A stretch of 29,460 nucleotides of DNA, from assembly GCF_946221105.1 (NCBI RefSeq), contig NZ_CAMICL010000028.1:1-29460 (forward strand), given 5' to 3'. This DNA comes from an uncultured Corynebacterium sp. Lineage in GTDB: Bacteria; Actinomycetota; Actinomycetes; Mycobacteriales; Mycobacteriaceae. Below the pieces are notes generated by a model. That model had not been told where the DNA came from. It ran no database searches and was given only the letters and a program-made list of their open reading frames with translations. Numbering within the stretch: position 1 is the first letter of the stretch; each line of letters begins with the position of its first letter. Positions 20,919 through 29,460 of this stretch are shown piece by piece. A program made the position numbers and the translations under genes.

Positions 20919-23900
20919 CTACTGCTCCTCCCGATCGTGGGTGAGTACCTGGGTTGCCAGCCCGCCGTTCTTGCCGTCCACGAAGATCAGCTCCAGACGC
21001 GACACCGGGACACCGAGCGCCTCGCTAAGCGTGCGGGCGTACAGCTCCAGCTGCATAAAGTAGCTGGTCACGCGCTCCTTGGTGGCGTACGCGTCCGTCT
21101 TGTAGTCCGCGATGACCCAGCTGTCGCCGTCCTTGTACAGCAGGTCGATGTAGCCGTTGACCGCGAGGTTGGGTGCTTCGCCGGTGAGGGGGATCCCGCG
21201 AAGCACCGGCAGCTCGAAGTGGGCCTGGTCTGCTGCCACTGCTCGCTTGTAGGGCGTCGAGTCCGCGAATGCGCGGGCGGTGGCCAGCACGTCCGCGTAT
21301 GCCTCGTCTTTGAGGTTGAACTGCTCCACGGCAAGGCGGGCGAGCTCTTCGATCGTGCGCTCGCCGGCGTTGGGCAGACGCTCCATGACCTCGTGCACCG
21401 CCGAGCCGAAGTCGGTGCCGGTGGTGTTCCGGGTGACATTGGCGTTGACGTCGCGGGCGGAGTCGGGCACCGTCCAACCCGCTTCCTGGAACTGTGCCCG
21501 CACCGCCTCGCCGGTGCGGGACTGCGGGGTCGGCGGTTCATTCTTCGCGGCGTGGGTGCGCGCCGAGGTGTCCTCCGGGCTCTGGTTTTTCTGGGCGCGC
21601 TCGGCTTGCTGGTCCGTGGCGTGGGCGATAGTGGTGACACCGATGCGTGGGGCGGTGCCCGCGGCCGTGGCGAGAAGCTCCTGCGCCTGCTCGTGCGCCT
21701 TTTCGCGTCCCGCCAGCTCGGCGTATTCGGGGCGCGCCGGCGCCGGTAGCACCACATTGTCGAAGACCCCGAGGGATTCGCGGCTGACCAGGGTGATGCC
21801 CGCGGCCGCCAGCGCATCAGCGTTGCCGTCGTCTTGCGCTCTATCGAGTACCTCCCGCATCGCCTCCATCAACGCGGTGCCCTTGGTCTTGCGCCAACTG
21901 CCGTTGGAGGTTTTGCCCACGTGCAGCGGGACGGCAAGCACCGACTCGGCGCGGGTGAGCGCGACGTACATGAGGCGTTTGAGCTCGTCGCTGTCCGCTT
22001 GGGCCTCGTAGTCTTTCAGCGGCTTGTAGCCGGGGCTTTGGATGTTGCTGATCTGCAGCTTGGCCACGCCCTTGCCGTCTTTGGAAAAGCCCTGCGCGAG
22101 GCTGGGCGTTCTGTAGTCCTGGCTGAGGTTAGCCACGATCACCATGGGAAACTCCAGGCCCTTGGAGCGATGGATCGTCATAATCCTCACCCCGTCCGCG
22201 TTATTATCCAGCACTGGGTCGGCTGCGCCGTTGTTGATTTCAGACTGCTCATCGGCCCATCGGACGAACTCGCGCAGGCCTAAACCGGTCACGCGCGCGA
22301 ACTGGTCGGCGAGTGTGAGCAGTTGCTCCAGGCTGCCCAGCGCATCTTCTTTACCTTGCGCGATGTAGCTGTCGGCCAGGTTGAACTCAGCTGCGATCGA
22401 GCGCACGAGTGTGCCCACGTCCGTCGCGCCTTCCGACGCCCGCTTTTTCCTTAACCACTCACGCTTGCTTGCCACCTGGTCCGAGATCGGTTCGCCCTTC
22501 GCGTCGGCGGCCAGTTCCGCATCGGAGCACCCAAGCAGCGCGGTGCGCAACGCAGCGATTTGTGTGAACGCATCCGCAGGATCGCTGATGGCGCGCAGGA
22601 CGGTGAGCAGATCGTTGATTTCCGGCACGAGGAACAGGCGGGTGGAACCTTCTGAGACGTACGGGATGTCTGCCCGCTTCAACGCGCGCTGGATGCGGCG
22701 GGAATCCGCGTGGGTGTGCACAAGAATCGCGATGTCGGAGTACGTCAGCGGGCGTGCCACCGCGGTGCCGTCGCCGTCTGTTTCTTCCACCAGCTTGTGG
22801 GAGAAGTATTCGCCGCCGGCGTTGCTCACGGCCGCGCGGACAATGGCGACGATGTCCTCTTCTTCCGCGGTCTTGCGGTCCGCGGCCGCGCTTGAGGCGG
22901 CGGCCTCCTCAGAGTGGACGAACACGACTTTGCCGGGCAGTGTCGCCGTCGTGCCGTCGGAAAGCTGCGCGGTTTTCGCCTTTTGGGGCAGCATGTCCTC
23001 GTAGGAGGCTTGCGTGGGTGCGCCCGGCGTTGGGTCTACTTCGGAGAACACCTTGGCAAACAACGCGTTGATTGCGCCGACGACGCGCACGGAGGAGCGG
23101 AAATTCTGGGTGAGGTTCACCAGCACGCCCTCGCCAGAGCCGTCTTGCTTGTACGTGTCCTTCACTGCGTTGTAGTTGTCGATATCCGCGTTGCGGAACC
23201 GGTAGATGGATTGCTTCGGATCGCCGACCATGAACAGGCTGCCGGGCACCGGAGATGCGTGAAGACGTCCCGCTGCGATGACGCGGACAATCTCGTACTG
23301 CACGGGGTCCGTGTCCTGGAACTCGTCGACGAAAATGACCCGGTAGGTGTTGTGCAGCTCCTCACGGATCCGGTCGTTTTCGGGGGCGGTGACCAGCTGC
23401 TTGGCCAGGAAAATCATGTCGTGGTACTCGAGCGTTCCCCGCTTGAGGCGGGCGTCTTTCGCGTCGAGCACCAGCGCAGCGAGCAGCGGGGTGATGTGCG
23501 TGATGGCCTCAATCAAGCCCGGTTTTCCGCGGCTATCGAACTTGGTGTGCACATTTTCTAGCGCGGCAGCTGCGGTGTTTTTGGGATTGTCGTGGTCAAC
23601 CTCGATACCGCGGTTTTCTAGCTCGTCGGCAAAAGATTGGGAGACGTCCATCTTGGCCCAAGCATTTTTAGCCCCAGACTGCCCGGGGCGGCTCAGCTTC
23701 GGCTTCCACAGCACGCGTTCAACCTCGCTCGCCTCGCCGTCGGCGTATGGCTGGATCTCCTCGAGGTATTCATCCAACTTGGCGCGCAGTTTGTCGCTGG
23801 CAGGGATGCTTGCGGCCGCGGCATCGAGTGCGCGCAAAAATTCGAATTCTTCGCGCACCAGCTTGGCGTCGTCGCCCGCGGTCCAACGCGGCTCTTGAAG

Positions 23901-24635
23901 CGTGGGGCCGAGGTCGCCCCAGTGCTCGTCCATCCACCGGGCCACATCGCCCAGCGCGGACATCCTTACACCCTCGCCGATGAGGGTTTCGAGGTCTTTC
24001 GTGATCGCCTCTGGGTCAATGTCGAGGCCGAACTTGTCTTTGAGGCGGCGCACCGTATCGACGGCCTCCGGTTCCCCCGTGACCAGCTGCGTCAACGTCT
24101 CCAGCACATGATCCACGCGCAGGCTGGCATCCATCTGCTGGCGAAGCTCGTCGACCTTGTCCACCTTCGGCGGAAGGCCTGCCTGCAGCGGGTACTGCTT
24201 GAGCAAACGCAGGCAAAACGAGTGCAGCGTGCCAATCGCGGCACCGGGTAGCCCTTCGAGCGCGGCCTGGGCGCGGCGTTTCACCTCCGTGTCATCAGTG
24301 ACCTTTCGGAAGATGGTCTCCGTGCCGGGAAACGGGGTGTGCTTCGCTTCCCGCGCTACTTGGGTCAGCGCCGCCCGCAGGTCCGAGACGAGCTTGCCGC
24401 CCGCTGCCTCGGTAAAGGTGATCGCGGCGAACTGATCGATTGTCAGCCCGTCGTCGATGATGAGGGTGAGGATGCGCTGGATCAGCGTGGTGGTCTTGCC
24501 CGAGCCCGCGCCGGCTTGCACAAACACGTTGGTGTCGGTGGTCCACTGAATGAAGTCGCGGCCGTTGATGTCGGTTTGCAAGCTGTCGCCTGCATTGATG
24601 TCAGCGGCGGTGAGGTACGTCTGTTGTGTGGTCAT
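20919..24635 (-). CDS. AddA-like helicase-nuclease (UvrD-type, PD-(D/E)XK)
   Basis: A 1238-residue SF1 helicase fused to a RecB-family nuclease, the size of Bacillus AddA. Motif I AGAGSGKT is at residues 41-48; motif II VDEFQDTDPVQ at about 436-446; GDPKQSIYRFR shortly after; NFRSSVRVV; TIHRSKGLEFPMVIVANL; and ALTRAESVL (motif VI) follow in order. The C-terminus holds AVNGYIDLLYKDGDSWVIADYKTDAY (near residue 1170), the D-x-K nuclease core. It should unwind and degrade double-strand ends for recombination repair. Its ATG is 14 bases after the stop of the partner gene, with GAGGA before it. An AdnAB-type origin is an alternative. Confidence 0.85.
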   Translation of the reverse strand: MTTQQTYLTAADINAGDSLQTDINGRDFIQWTTDTNVFVQAGAGSGKTTTLIQRILTLIIDDGLTIDQFAAITFTEAAGGKLVSDLRAALTQVAREAKHTPFPGTETIFRKVTDDTEVKRRAQAALEGLPGAAIGTLHSFCLRLLKQYPLQAGLPPKVDKVDELRQQMDASLRVDHVLETLTQLVTGEPEAVDTVRRLKDKFGLDIDPEAITKDLETLIGEGVRMSALGDVARWMDEHWGDLGPTLQEPRWTAGDDAKLVREEFEFLRALDAAAASIPASDKLRAKLDEYLEEIQPYADGEASEVERVLWKPKLSRPGQSGAKNAWAKMDVSQSFADELENRGIEVDHDNPKNTAAAALENVHTKFDSRGKPGLIEAITHITPLLAALVLDAKDARLKRGTLEYHDMIFLAKQLVTAPENDRIREELHNTYRVIFVDEFQDTDPVQYEIVRVIAAGRLHASPVPGSLFMVGDPKQSIYRFRNADIDNYNAVKDTYKQDGSGEGVLVNLTQNFRSSVRVVGAINALFAKVFSEVDPTPGAPTQASYEDMLPQKAKTAQLSDGTTATLPGKVVFVHSEEAAASSAAADRKTAEEEDIVAIVRAAVSNAGGEYFSHKLVEETDGDGTAVARPLTYSDIAILVHTHADSRRIQRALKRADIPYVSEGSTRLFLVPEINDLLTVLRAISDPADAFTQIAALRTALLGCSDAELAADAKGEPISDQVASKREWLRKKRASEGATDVGTLVRSIAAEFNLADSYIAQGKEDALGSLEQLLTLADQFARVTGLGLREFVRWADEQSEINNGAADPVLDNNADGVRIMTIHRSKGLEFPMVIVANLSQDYRTPSLAQGFSKDGKGVAKLQISNIQSPGYKPLKDYEAQADSDELKRLMYVALTRAESVLAVPLHVGKTSNGSWRKTKGTALMEAMREVLDRAQDDGNADALAAAGITLVSRESLGVFDNVVLPAPARPEYAELAGREKAHEQAQELLATAAGTAPRIGVTTIAHATDQQAERAQKNQSPEDTSARTHAAKNEPPTPQSRTGEAVRAQFQEAGWTVPDSARDVNANVTRNTTGTDFGSAVHEVMERLPNAGERTIEELARLAVEQFNLKDEAYADVLATARAFADSTPYKRAVAADQAHFELPVLRGIPLTGEAPNLAVNGYIDLLYKDGDSWVIADYKTDAYATKERVTSYFMQLELYARTLSEALGVPVSRLELIFVDGKNGGLATQVLTHDREEQ

Positions 24636-24649
24636 TTTGGTGTCCTCGC

Positions 24650-27604
24650 TTAAGCCTCGGGTGCGAACTCTGCGGTGATGTCCAGCGGGGTCAGCCCCTG
24701 CTCATTTAGTGCTTCGGTTACCGCGGTGTACTGCGCGCTGCCGATGCGCAGCTGCTGGTCGTTGACCCACTGAGTAGGTTGCAGCGGACGCGGCGGGAAG
24801 ATGCCGGCGGCGATGTATTGGTAAATGTTGGCCAGGTTCGTCGTTAGCGTCGCGACTGCCTCGTCGTCAATGGTGATGTCCAGTTGGCCGTTTTTGTCCT
24901 CCGGCGCCTGGAAGTACCAATACCGCGAATGCACTTGCCGCACCGGCGGTGCGGATGCGATGGCCTCGGCGATCTCCGGGAACCAATCCAACGCGTCTGG
25001 GTTTTCCACGAAGCGGTGGTGCACCGCCCAGCCGTAGAGCGCAAGCTGAAAGTGGTGCTTTTCCGCTGGGTTGCCGGTGGGCGAGACCTTCAGCCTCTTT
25101 GCGACCTTGCTGTGCTGCTGGCCAGTCTTGTAGTCCGTGATGCGGATCTCGGTGTACGGTTCGGCGGATTCGTCTTCCGCGTCGGGCTGCACGATGCGGT
25201 AATCCACGCGGTCGATAACGCCCTGAAACGACATCGGGGCAGAGCTGCCTGCACCTGTGGGTACGTGGATGGTTGGCGCGGGTCTCTCCTCACCGTCGCG
25301 TTCGCTGCCGCCGAACGCCAGCTCACCGGCGATCGGACGCCATCCGGCCTGGAACTCGGCGCGCTCCTTGGCGTACCAGCGGTTGATGTCGTGCCACACG
25401 CCGGTTTGCACGCCCTGCCACACGGCCTCGTTCACGCGCGCAGATTGGTGTTTCTTCAGCGTTTCTTCGACGATGCTGTCCAAGGCAACTCGGCCTTCGC
25501 CCGCCCACCAGGCTGGGTCGTACTCTGAGGGCGCGTCCGGGCCAAGCAGGACATCTTCGGTCCAACGCTCGAAAATCTCGTGGTACATCGTGCCTCGCTC
25601 GCGGGCATCCATGTCGAGGGTGCGTACGCGGTCTTCCAACACGTACTTTTCCAGCACACGTTGGATGAAGAAAAACTGCGGCGACTCGGTGAACAGCTCC
25701 AGTGCGGAGTTGGAGATCTGGCTGTTGAGAAACTCCAGGCCGATATCGCTGTCGGTGTAGCCGTTGAATTGCGCGCCCGGCTCGTCGCCGTGAGCGCCAG
25801 ATTCGCGGTAGCCCATGATGTCGCGGTAGAGACTCACGTTTTCCTTCGGCAAACCGTGGGCGGTGCGGATAAGCGACAGGTCCGTGTCGCTCAGCGGAGC
25901 AATCTGGCCGGTGAGCAGCATTGTGCTCAGCTGGGGCATCGCCGCGATGCCGTCCTTTTCATTGCTGGTGGTCAGGGTCATGCCGCGCTCAAGTTCCTGT
26001 AACGAGACCCACTGTGACGGCTGGGTCCTGCCGGAGCCGTCCTGGTGCGAGCGCGGATGTGTGATCACCGCTGTTGCCGCGGAGCGCAGCGCCGCATCGA
26101 GTGCGCGACGGCGTGATGCGATGAAGGATTCGGCGGTCAGGTGCGACTGCCCTTTGGTGATGGTGGCGCTTGGGGTGATGGACCCGGGCAGCGCGTCGTC
26201 CAATGCGCCGACGATGAACGCGGTGTGAACGTTGCGCCCCGCCAACGTTTCCAGCGCACCGATGCGCACCAGCCCGCGGGTGTCAGCTGGTTGCGCCTTT
26301 TCAAATAGGGGCGCAAGCGCATCGACGGCACGCTCACGGTCAACCGGGCCTTGCTGGCGCTCCAGCGCGCGGAAGAATTCGTCCGCGTACACCGTCTCTT
26401 CCGCCCTGGGAGCGCGCAGCCGGTGGTCTGCAACTGTGTGCAGCTGGCGCGCCAGCCCCCGCCAGCTTTCCGAGCCCCAGACTTCGCGTAGTTCTGAGGC
26501 TAACGCGTTTACCCAGGCCACGATCTCGGATGCCCGCTCGTGCAGACCTCCCTCGGCGATTTCCTTGGGCTGCCAGTCCTCGCCGGCGTAGAACTGCTGT
26601 CTGGAGTTGCGGGTGACCGCATCGAACATGGAGATGCTAGGGGAGGCCTTATCTGCGTCCCGGTTCATCGCCCTGGTGGCCAGTAACGCTGCTAGGTCGC
26701 GGCGGTTCATTTCCTCCGGATCGAGCCGCAGCAATAACGTCAGTGCTCTGAAGTACGGGTTTTGCGCCCATACGGCAGTGGCGGGTGCGACGTAGGAAAT
26801 GCCAGCCTCGTCGAAGGCACGCACGAGGTACGGAAGTGCAGACTCATCGCAGTAGGCAATCGCCAGCTCGTGCAGTTGGGCGCCGCCTTCGAGCGCTTTC
26901 ACCACAGCATCGGCCACATACTTCGCCTCATCTAACTCAGCCACAAACGAGCGGCGTTCCACCGCCCCGGCAAGCTCGCCCGCCTCGACAACCTGCGCGT
27001 CCGCGGCGATGCGCTCCAGCGCCCACTCCGAAAGTGGATCGAGCGCGATGTCTCCCACGACGATGATCTTTCGCTCCGCAGCAGCCCGCGCGGCAGCGTC
27101 GACGGCCTCCGGGTACGTGTAGAAGTGCTTCTGCAGGGTCGACAGGATGCCGTCGCCAAGCTGCGATGCAATTTGCGGCAACTCGGAGCCCCCATGCTGG
27201 TCGCGCCACGGCTCCGGGAGGGTGGACAGCGTGTACACCGCGTCGGTGAGGCCTTCGAGGGTCGCCGCAGAATCGTTGAGCTCCAATTCATGGAACACTG
27301 TAGGCACGGTTGCGTCGGGGCGCAGCGCGGCGGCGACTTCCGCGGCCACATCTGAGCGCTGCAACCTGGGCTTGTCCAAGCTGGCGGCAGCGTTGTGGAT
27401 GAATACATCCAGCGGCTGCACCTCGACGTTGACGAACGGGGTGCTCGACTGGGCGAGAGCGGCCGTGACATCGTCTGTCGCCCCGGGTCCGCACAGCACG
27501 GCGACGGGGGCAAGGGGGTCGGTACTTTTTGCGCTGCGGACAGCGGAAACAATGCGGTCGCTGAACTGGCTGCGGCGTTCGGGGAAACTCTGCGCGGAGG
27601 TCAT
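24650..27604 (-). CDS. AddB-like partner with PD-(D/E)XK nuclease and degenerate helicase domain
   Basis: The protein is 984 residues from ATG 27604 (994 from the GTG at 27634). The region that would be motif I reads VLCGPGATDDVTAAL, so no Walker A is present and the helicase half is inactive. In the last 200 residues GVIDRVDYRIV and TEIRITDYKTGQQHS form a RecB-type nuclease core (D in YKTG-x-Q), with upstream ARERGTMYHEIFERW as the usual first nuclease helix. The cysteines that hold an iron-sulfur cluster in AddB/AdnA nuclease domains are absent: the GIFPPRPLQPTQW segment has none, and the whole protein has only two. It is the first gene of the pair and would form the complex with the helicase downstream. 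Confidence 0.75.
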   Translation of the reverse strand: MTSAQSFPERRSQFSDRIVSAVRSAKSTDPLAPVAVLCGPGATDDVTAALAQSSTPFVNVEVQPLDVFIHNAAASLDKPRLQRSDVAAEVAAALRPDATVPTVFHELELNDSAATLEGLTDAVYTLSTLPEPWRDQHGGSELPQIASQLGDGILSTLQKHFYTYPEAVDAAARAAAERKIIVVGDIALDPLSEWALERIAADAQVVEAGELAGAVERRSFVAELDEAKYVADAVVKALEGGAQLHELAIAYCDESALPYLVRAFDEAGISYVAPATAVWAQNPYFRALTLLLRLDPEEMNRRDLAALLATRAMNRDADKASPSISMFDAVTRNSRQQFYAGEDWQPKEIAEGGLHERASEIVAWVNALASELREVWGSESWRGLARQLHTVADHRLRAPRAEETVYADEFFRALERQQGPVDRERAVDALAPLFEKAQPADTRGLVRIGALETLAGRNVHTAFIVGALDDALPGSITPSATITKGQSHLTAESFIASRRRALDAALRSAATAVITHPRSHQDGSGRTQPSQWVSLQELERGMTLTTSNEKDGIAAMPQLSTMLLTGQIAPLSDTDLSLIRTAHGLPKENVSLYRDIMGYRESGAHGDEPGAQFNGYTDSDIGLEFLNSQISNSALELFTESPQFFFIQRVLEKYVLEDRVRTLDMDARERGTMYHEIFERWTEDVLLGPDAPSEYDPAWWAGEGRVALDSIVEETLKKHQSARVNEAVWQGVQTGVWHDINRWYAKERAEFQAGWRPIAGELAFGGSERDGEERPAPTIHVPTGAGSSAPMSFQGVIDRVDYRIVQPDAEDESAEPYTEIRITDYKTGQQHSKVAKRLKVSPTGNPAEKHHFQLALYGWAVHHRFVENPDALDWFPEIAEAIASAPPVRQVHSRYWYFQAPEDKNGQLDITIDDEAVATLTTNLANIYQYIAAGIFPPRPLQPTQWVNDQQLRIGSAQYTAVTEALNEQGLTPLDITAEFAPEA

Positions 27605-27648
27605 GGCAATCAAGCTACTCCACAGCCGAGACACCGGCCCGGAAACAG

Positions 27649-27664
27649 TCGAACATACGTACTA
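27649..27664 (-). promoter_or_regulatory. Candidate LexA (SOS) box overlapping the addB promoter
   Basis: TCGAACATACGTACTA fits the actinobacterial SOS consensus TCGAA(A/C)A-NN-TGTTCGA with three mismatches, all in the right half. A minus-strand -10 candidate (TATGTT, 27652-27657) lies inside it, where repressor binding would block transcription. It is 45 bases upstream of the addB ATG. Confidence 0.4.
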
Positions 27665-27747
27665 AATTGAAAACTTGTTTGAATGTGCCTTTGTATGGTT
27701 TTTACACCATGAGAGCGGCACATCCATCCAATATCGTTTACATCCCC

Positions 27748-27779
27748 AGCTAGCCCGGCGCGTTCGACGCCTGCTAGTT
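27748..27779. repeat. Single imperfect CTAG-core hairpin related to elements A and B
   Basis: AGCTAGCccGGCG (27748-27760) pairs imperfectly with CGCCtGCTAGTT (27768-27779). The right arm shares GCTAGTT with element A. No second hairpin is seen 58 bases to either side, so it may be a lone or decayed copy. It lies between divergent addB and the GIY-YIG gene. Confidence 0.4.
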
Positions 27780-27815
27780 AAACCACAGACGCTAATCCGC
27801 AAATCGCGGAATCAT

Positions 27816-27821
27816 TATCCT
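27816..27821 (+). promoter_or_regulatory. Candidate -10 (TATCCT) for the GIY-YIG gene, leaderless
   Basis: TATCCT ends seven bases before ATG 27829 and no ribosome site is present, which together suggest a leaderless mRNA starting at the ATG. The -35 region (27793) is weak. Confidence 0.4.
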
Positions 27822-27828
27822 TTTCAAT

Positions 27829-28776
27829 ATGAGTAAGAAGAAACCGCCGAGCAAAAATGTGCTGAAGCAAGTGGCTGATGAACTCGAGATGTATGTGTAC
27901 ATGCTTGTTGATCCTCGTAACGGGTTGCCGTTCTACGTGGGCAAAGGACAAGGACTGAGGTTTACCGATCACGGTTACGAGGCTGACGCTGCATCTGAGA
28001 ACGAAGCCGAAAAGAACGGAGCTGAAAAGAAAGAGAAGCTCAAGAAGATCAACGACATTAGAGCGTCCGGTTTAGATCACGAGTTTTGGATTCTGCGATA
28101 CGGAATGAAAACGAAACAGGAGTACACCGCAGTTGAGGCAGCAGCCATTGATCTCCTTCACTCATTCCCCCTCGAGGTTCGGCCCGAGCGGGCGCCTGTG
28201 CCCGAGAGCTTTATGGATCAGTTGACGAATGCTCGTCGTGAGGCTTCACGAGGGCACGGCATCACGCTCGTGGACGATCTCATCGACGAAAAAGAAGCGC
28301 CTCCCCTCACTCTGACCGAAGTTCCGATGTTGCTGTTCACACTTCACGAGTGGGAGGACAAGCCTGAGGATATCCCGGGTGGAAAAACGCGAGACGGGAA
28401 CGGATACAAACGTGAGTGGTTGACAAGTGATATCAGAGAGAAGCACTTCAAGGAAATTGGGCGTTCGACCTGCGCTTGGTGGCGAGTCGGAAAAGACAAG
28501 GCAAAAAAGATTGAGTACGCCGTCGCTGTTCACAGAGGCGTTACTCGCGCTATCTTCCGGATCAAGCCCAACACATGGGTAGATCATCCCGAGATTAAAG
28601 GGCGCCGTGGATTCCAATTTGAACCTGTTACCCATGGAAAAGTCATCTTATCGGATGGACGCGACCTGTACGACGAGGTCGTTGGCCAATACGGCCACCG
28701 CATCCCGGACAAGCTAAAAGGTGATATGTCGCAGTTCCGCTACTGGCCTTACCAGAACAAGCAGAAACGAAACTAG
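27829..28776 (+). CDS. GIY-YIG (LEM-3-like) endonuclease with extra C-terminal domain
   Basis: A 315-residue protein. Residues 20-110 form a GIY-YIG nuclease domain: MYVYMLVDPRNGLPFYVGKG holds the V-Y-M and Y-V-G forms of the motif, GLRFTDH supplies the Arg helix, and HEFWILRYGM then EYTAVEAAAIDLLHSF gives the Glu helix. The insert between is Glu/Lys-rich. A basic linker leads to residues 165-310, with GGKTRDGNGYKREWLTS, CAWWRVGKDKAKKIEYAVAV, TRAIFRIKPNTWVDHP and a Phe-rich end. That beta-rich module looks to me like the EVE/PUA-type domains seen in modified-DNA readers, with low certainty. Base composition is lower in GC than AddAB, suggesting acquisition. A defence role is inference. Confidence 0.75.
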   Translation: MSKKKPPSKNVLKQVADELEMYVYMLVDPRNGLPFYVGKGQGLRFTDHGYEADAASENEAEKNGAEKKEKLKKINDIRASGLDHEFWILRYGMKTKQEYTAVEAAAIDLLHSFPLEVRPERAPVPESFMDQLTNARREASRGHGITLVDDLIDEKEAPPLTLTEVPMLLFTLHEWEDKPEDIPGGKTRDGNGYKREWLTSDIREKHFKEIGRSTCAWWRVGKDKAKKIEYAVAVHRGVTRAIFRIKPNTWVDHPEIKGRRGFQFEPVTHGKVILSDGRDLYDEVVGQYGHRIPDKLKGDMSQFRYWPYQNKQKRN

Positions 28777-28793
28777 CGGGTGTAGTTGTAAAC

Positions 28794-28872
28794 CTGTTAT
28801 GTCTATGAACATTTTGGACGCGGAGTCTGGCCACTTATTGGACAAGGAGTCTGGTGGCTTTTTGGACTTTGG
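28794..28872 (-). mobile_element. End of an IS481-like element with three phased TTGGAC repeats
   Basis: TTGGAC recurs at 28814, 28838 and 28862, a period of exactly 24 bases; the first two are followed by GGAGTCTGG (TTGGACnnGGAGTCTGG). They fill the space between the GIY-YIG gene and the transposase stop, and probably bind the transposase at the element's end, which I place near TGTTATGTCTATGAAC (28794). Confidence 0.55.
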
Positions 28873-29460
28873 CTAGTGGTGGTCTTGTTGGTCGGGTTTG
28901 CGTTTCTTCGGTCGGCGTTTGGATAGGTCTGGGCGCAGTTTCGGCGGTTGACGGTGTTTCATGCCTTCAACGTGGTTGATGTTGATCTGGCCGCCGGCCG
29001 GGCGGTGTGTCAGCCTGATCGGTAACGGAACGCTAAACAGGAACTCACTGTCGTGGGCGGTATAGAACTCCGCGACGTTATTGGAGGTGACGATGTTGAA
29101 CAGCTTGCGGCTTTTAAACCGTAGGCCGATGTAAAGGCTGTAGCCGCACACCAAGACTGTTCCGTGCCGGTTGACTTCGAGTTAATGGCGGTAGTTTTCC
29201 ACGGCGTCTTGGGGATCTATGGTGGGGGTATCCGTGTGTGATGTACCTGGTGTGGTGATTGCACGAACGGTTTCGGCCTTGGGTGAAGTGGCAGCTTCCC
29301 CAGGGTCGTTTTTCTTCGCTGGTGGTTGTGCCAGCGGGTTGTTTGCCAGGTCGTAGTCGACCACGCGCTGCCAGATCACGTCAGGATCCAGCGGATCGGT
29401 TGGGGACTGTGCCTGTGGGAAGCTCTCCCAGGCCTGTTGCGGGGTGATGTGCATTTTTCC
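28873..29460 (-). pseudogene. IS481-like transposase C-terminal part, with an in-frame stop (cut by window edge)
   Basis: From the right edge the minus frame reads GKMHITPQQAWESFP, as in the integrase-core end of IS481 transposases, then a Pro/Thr-rich linker to AVENYRH, a TAA (29182-29184), and in the same frame LEVNRHGTVLVCGYSLYIGL, FKSRKLFNIV and EFLFSVPLPIRLTHRP, the C-terminal beta domain. The stop divides two parts that belong together, so this copy is disrupted. A Lys/Arg-rich tail (SKRRPKKRKPDQQDHH) ends it. The catalytic core is outside the window. A sequencing error at the TAA is the other explanation. Confidence 0.7.

Noticed and set aside
1..29460. tRNA or rRNA genes
   Set aside because: I saw no cloverleaf-like or ribosomal RNA sequence in the intergenic regions.

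Overview
The window reads as a chromosomal segment of a Corynebacterium species or very close relative. Most of it is high-GC. The gene content and order (upp, XRE regulator, M20 amidohydrolase, lpdA-like flavoprotein, pyc; then accBC, sseA, maf, accE and a DtsR2-type carboxyltransferase) is the central-carbon and acyl-CoA-carboxylase neighbourhood known from corynebacteria. All calls come from reading the sequence and translations by eye; no database search was run.

Layout. 1-455: a minus-strand pair, a WXG100-like small protein coupled to a gene cut by the window edge. 536-8049: plus-strand upp, XRE regulator, M20 hydrolase, LpdA/FlpA-like quinone reductase without redox cysteines, and full-length pyruvate carboxylase, with terminators after lpdA and pyc. 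8126-8266: a paired-hairpin repeat element. 8295-9751: divergent GNAT acetyltransferase and secreted trypsin-like protease. 9760-12515 (minus): accBC and sseA. 12789-13850: Cj0069-family ATP-grasp-like protein. 13883-14162: terminator, direct repeats and a second paired-hairpin element with the same geometry as the first. 14195-15343 (minus): LppP/LprE-like lipoprotein and DUF3151 protein.

15344-17994 is an accessory insertion. It starts with an IS256-type transposase remnant. An AT-rich island follows, encoding a secreted protein with a hydrophobic glycine-rich C-terminus, a 45-residue two-helix membrane peptide and a second trypsin-like secreted protease. The island ends at a perfect 17-bp hairpin abutting a decapitated ankyrin-type paralogue; an intact ankyrin gene follows. 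I consider this island the best candidate for an undescribed system (secreted effector or bacteriocin-like protein, small membrane partner, dedicated protease).

18527-20836 (minus): maf, accE and a DtsR2-like carboxyltransferase whose active-site loops look degenerate. 20919-27604 (minus): a two-gene AddAB-like helicase-nuclease with a possible LexA box upstream. 27829-28776: a GIY-YIG nuclease with an extra C-terminal domain, apparently leaderless. 28794-29460: the end of an IS481-like element with a transposase broken by an in-frame stop.

Functionally, pyc supplies oxaloacetate, AccBC with CT subunits and AccE supplies malonyl- or propionyl-CoA-derived precursors for fatty and mycolic acids, and the rest is nucleotide salvage, sulfur transfer, envelope proteins and accessory defence or competition genes.
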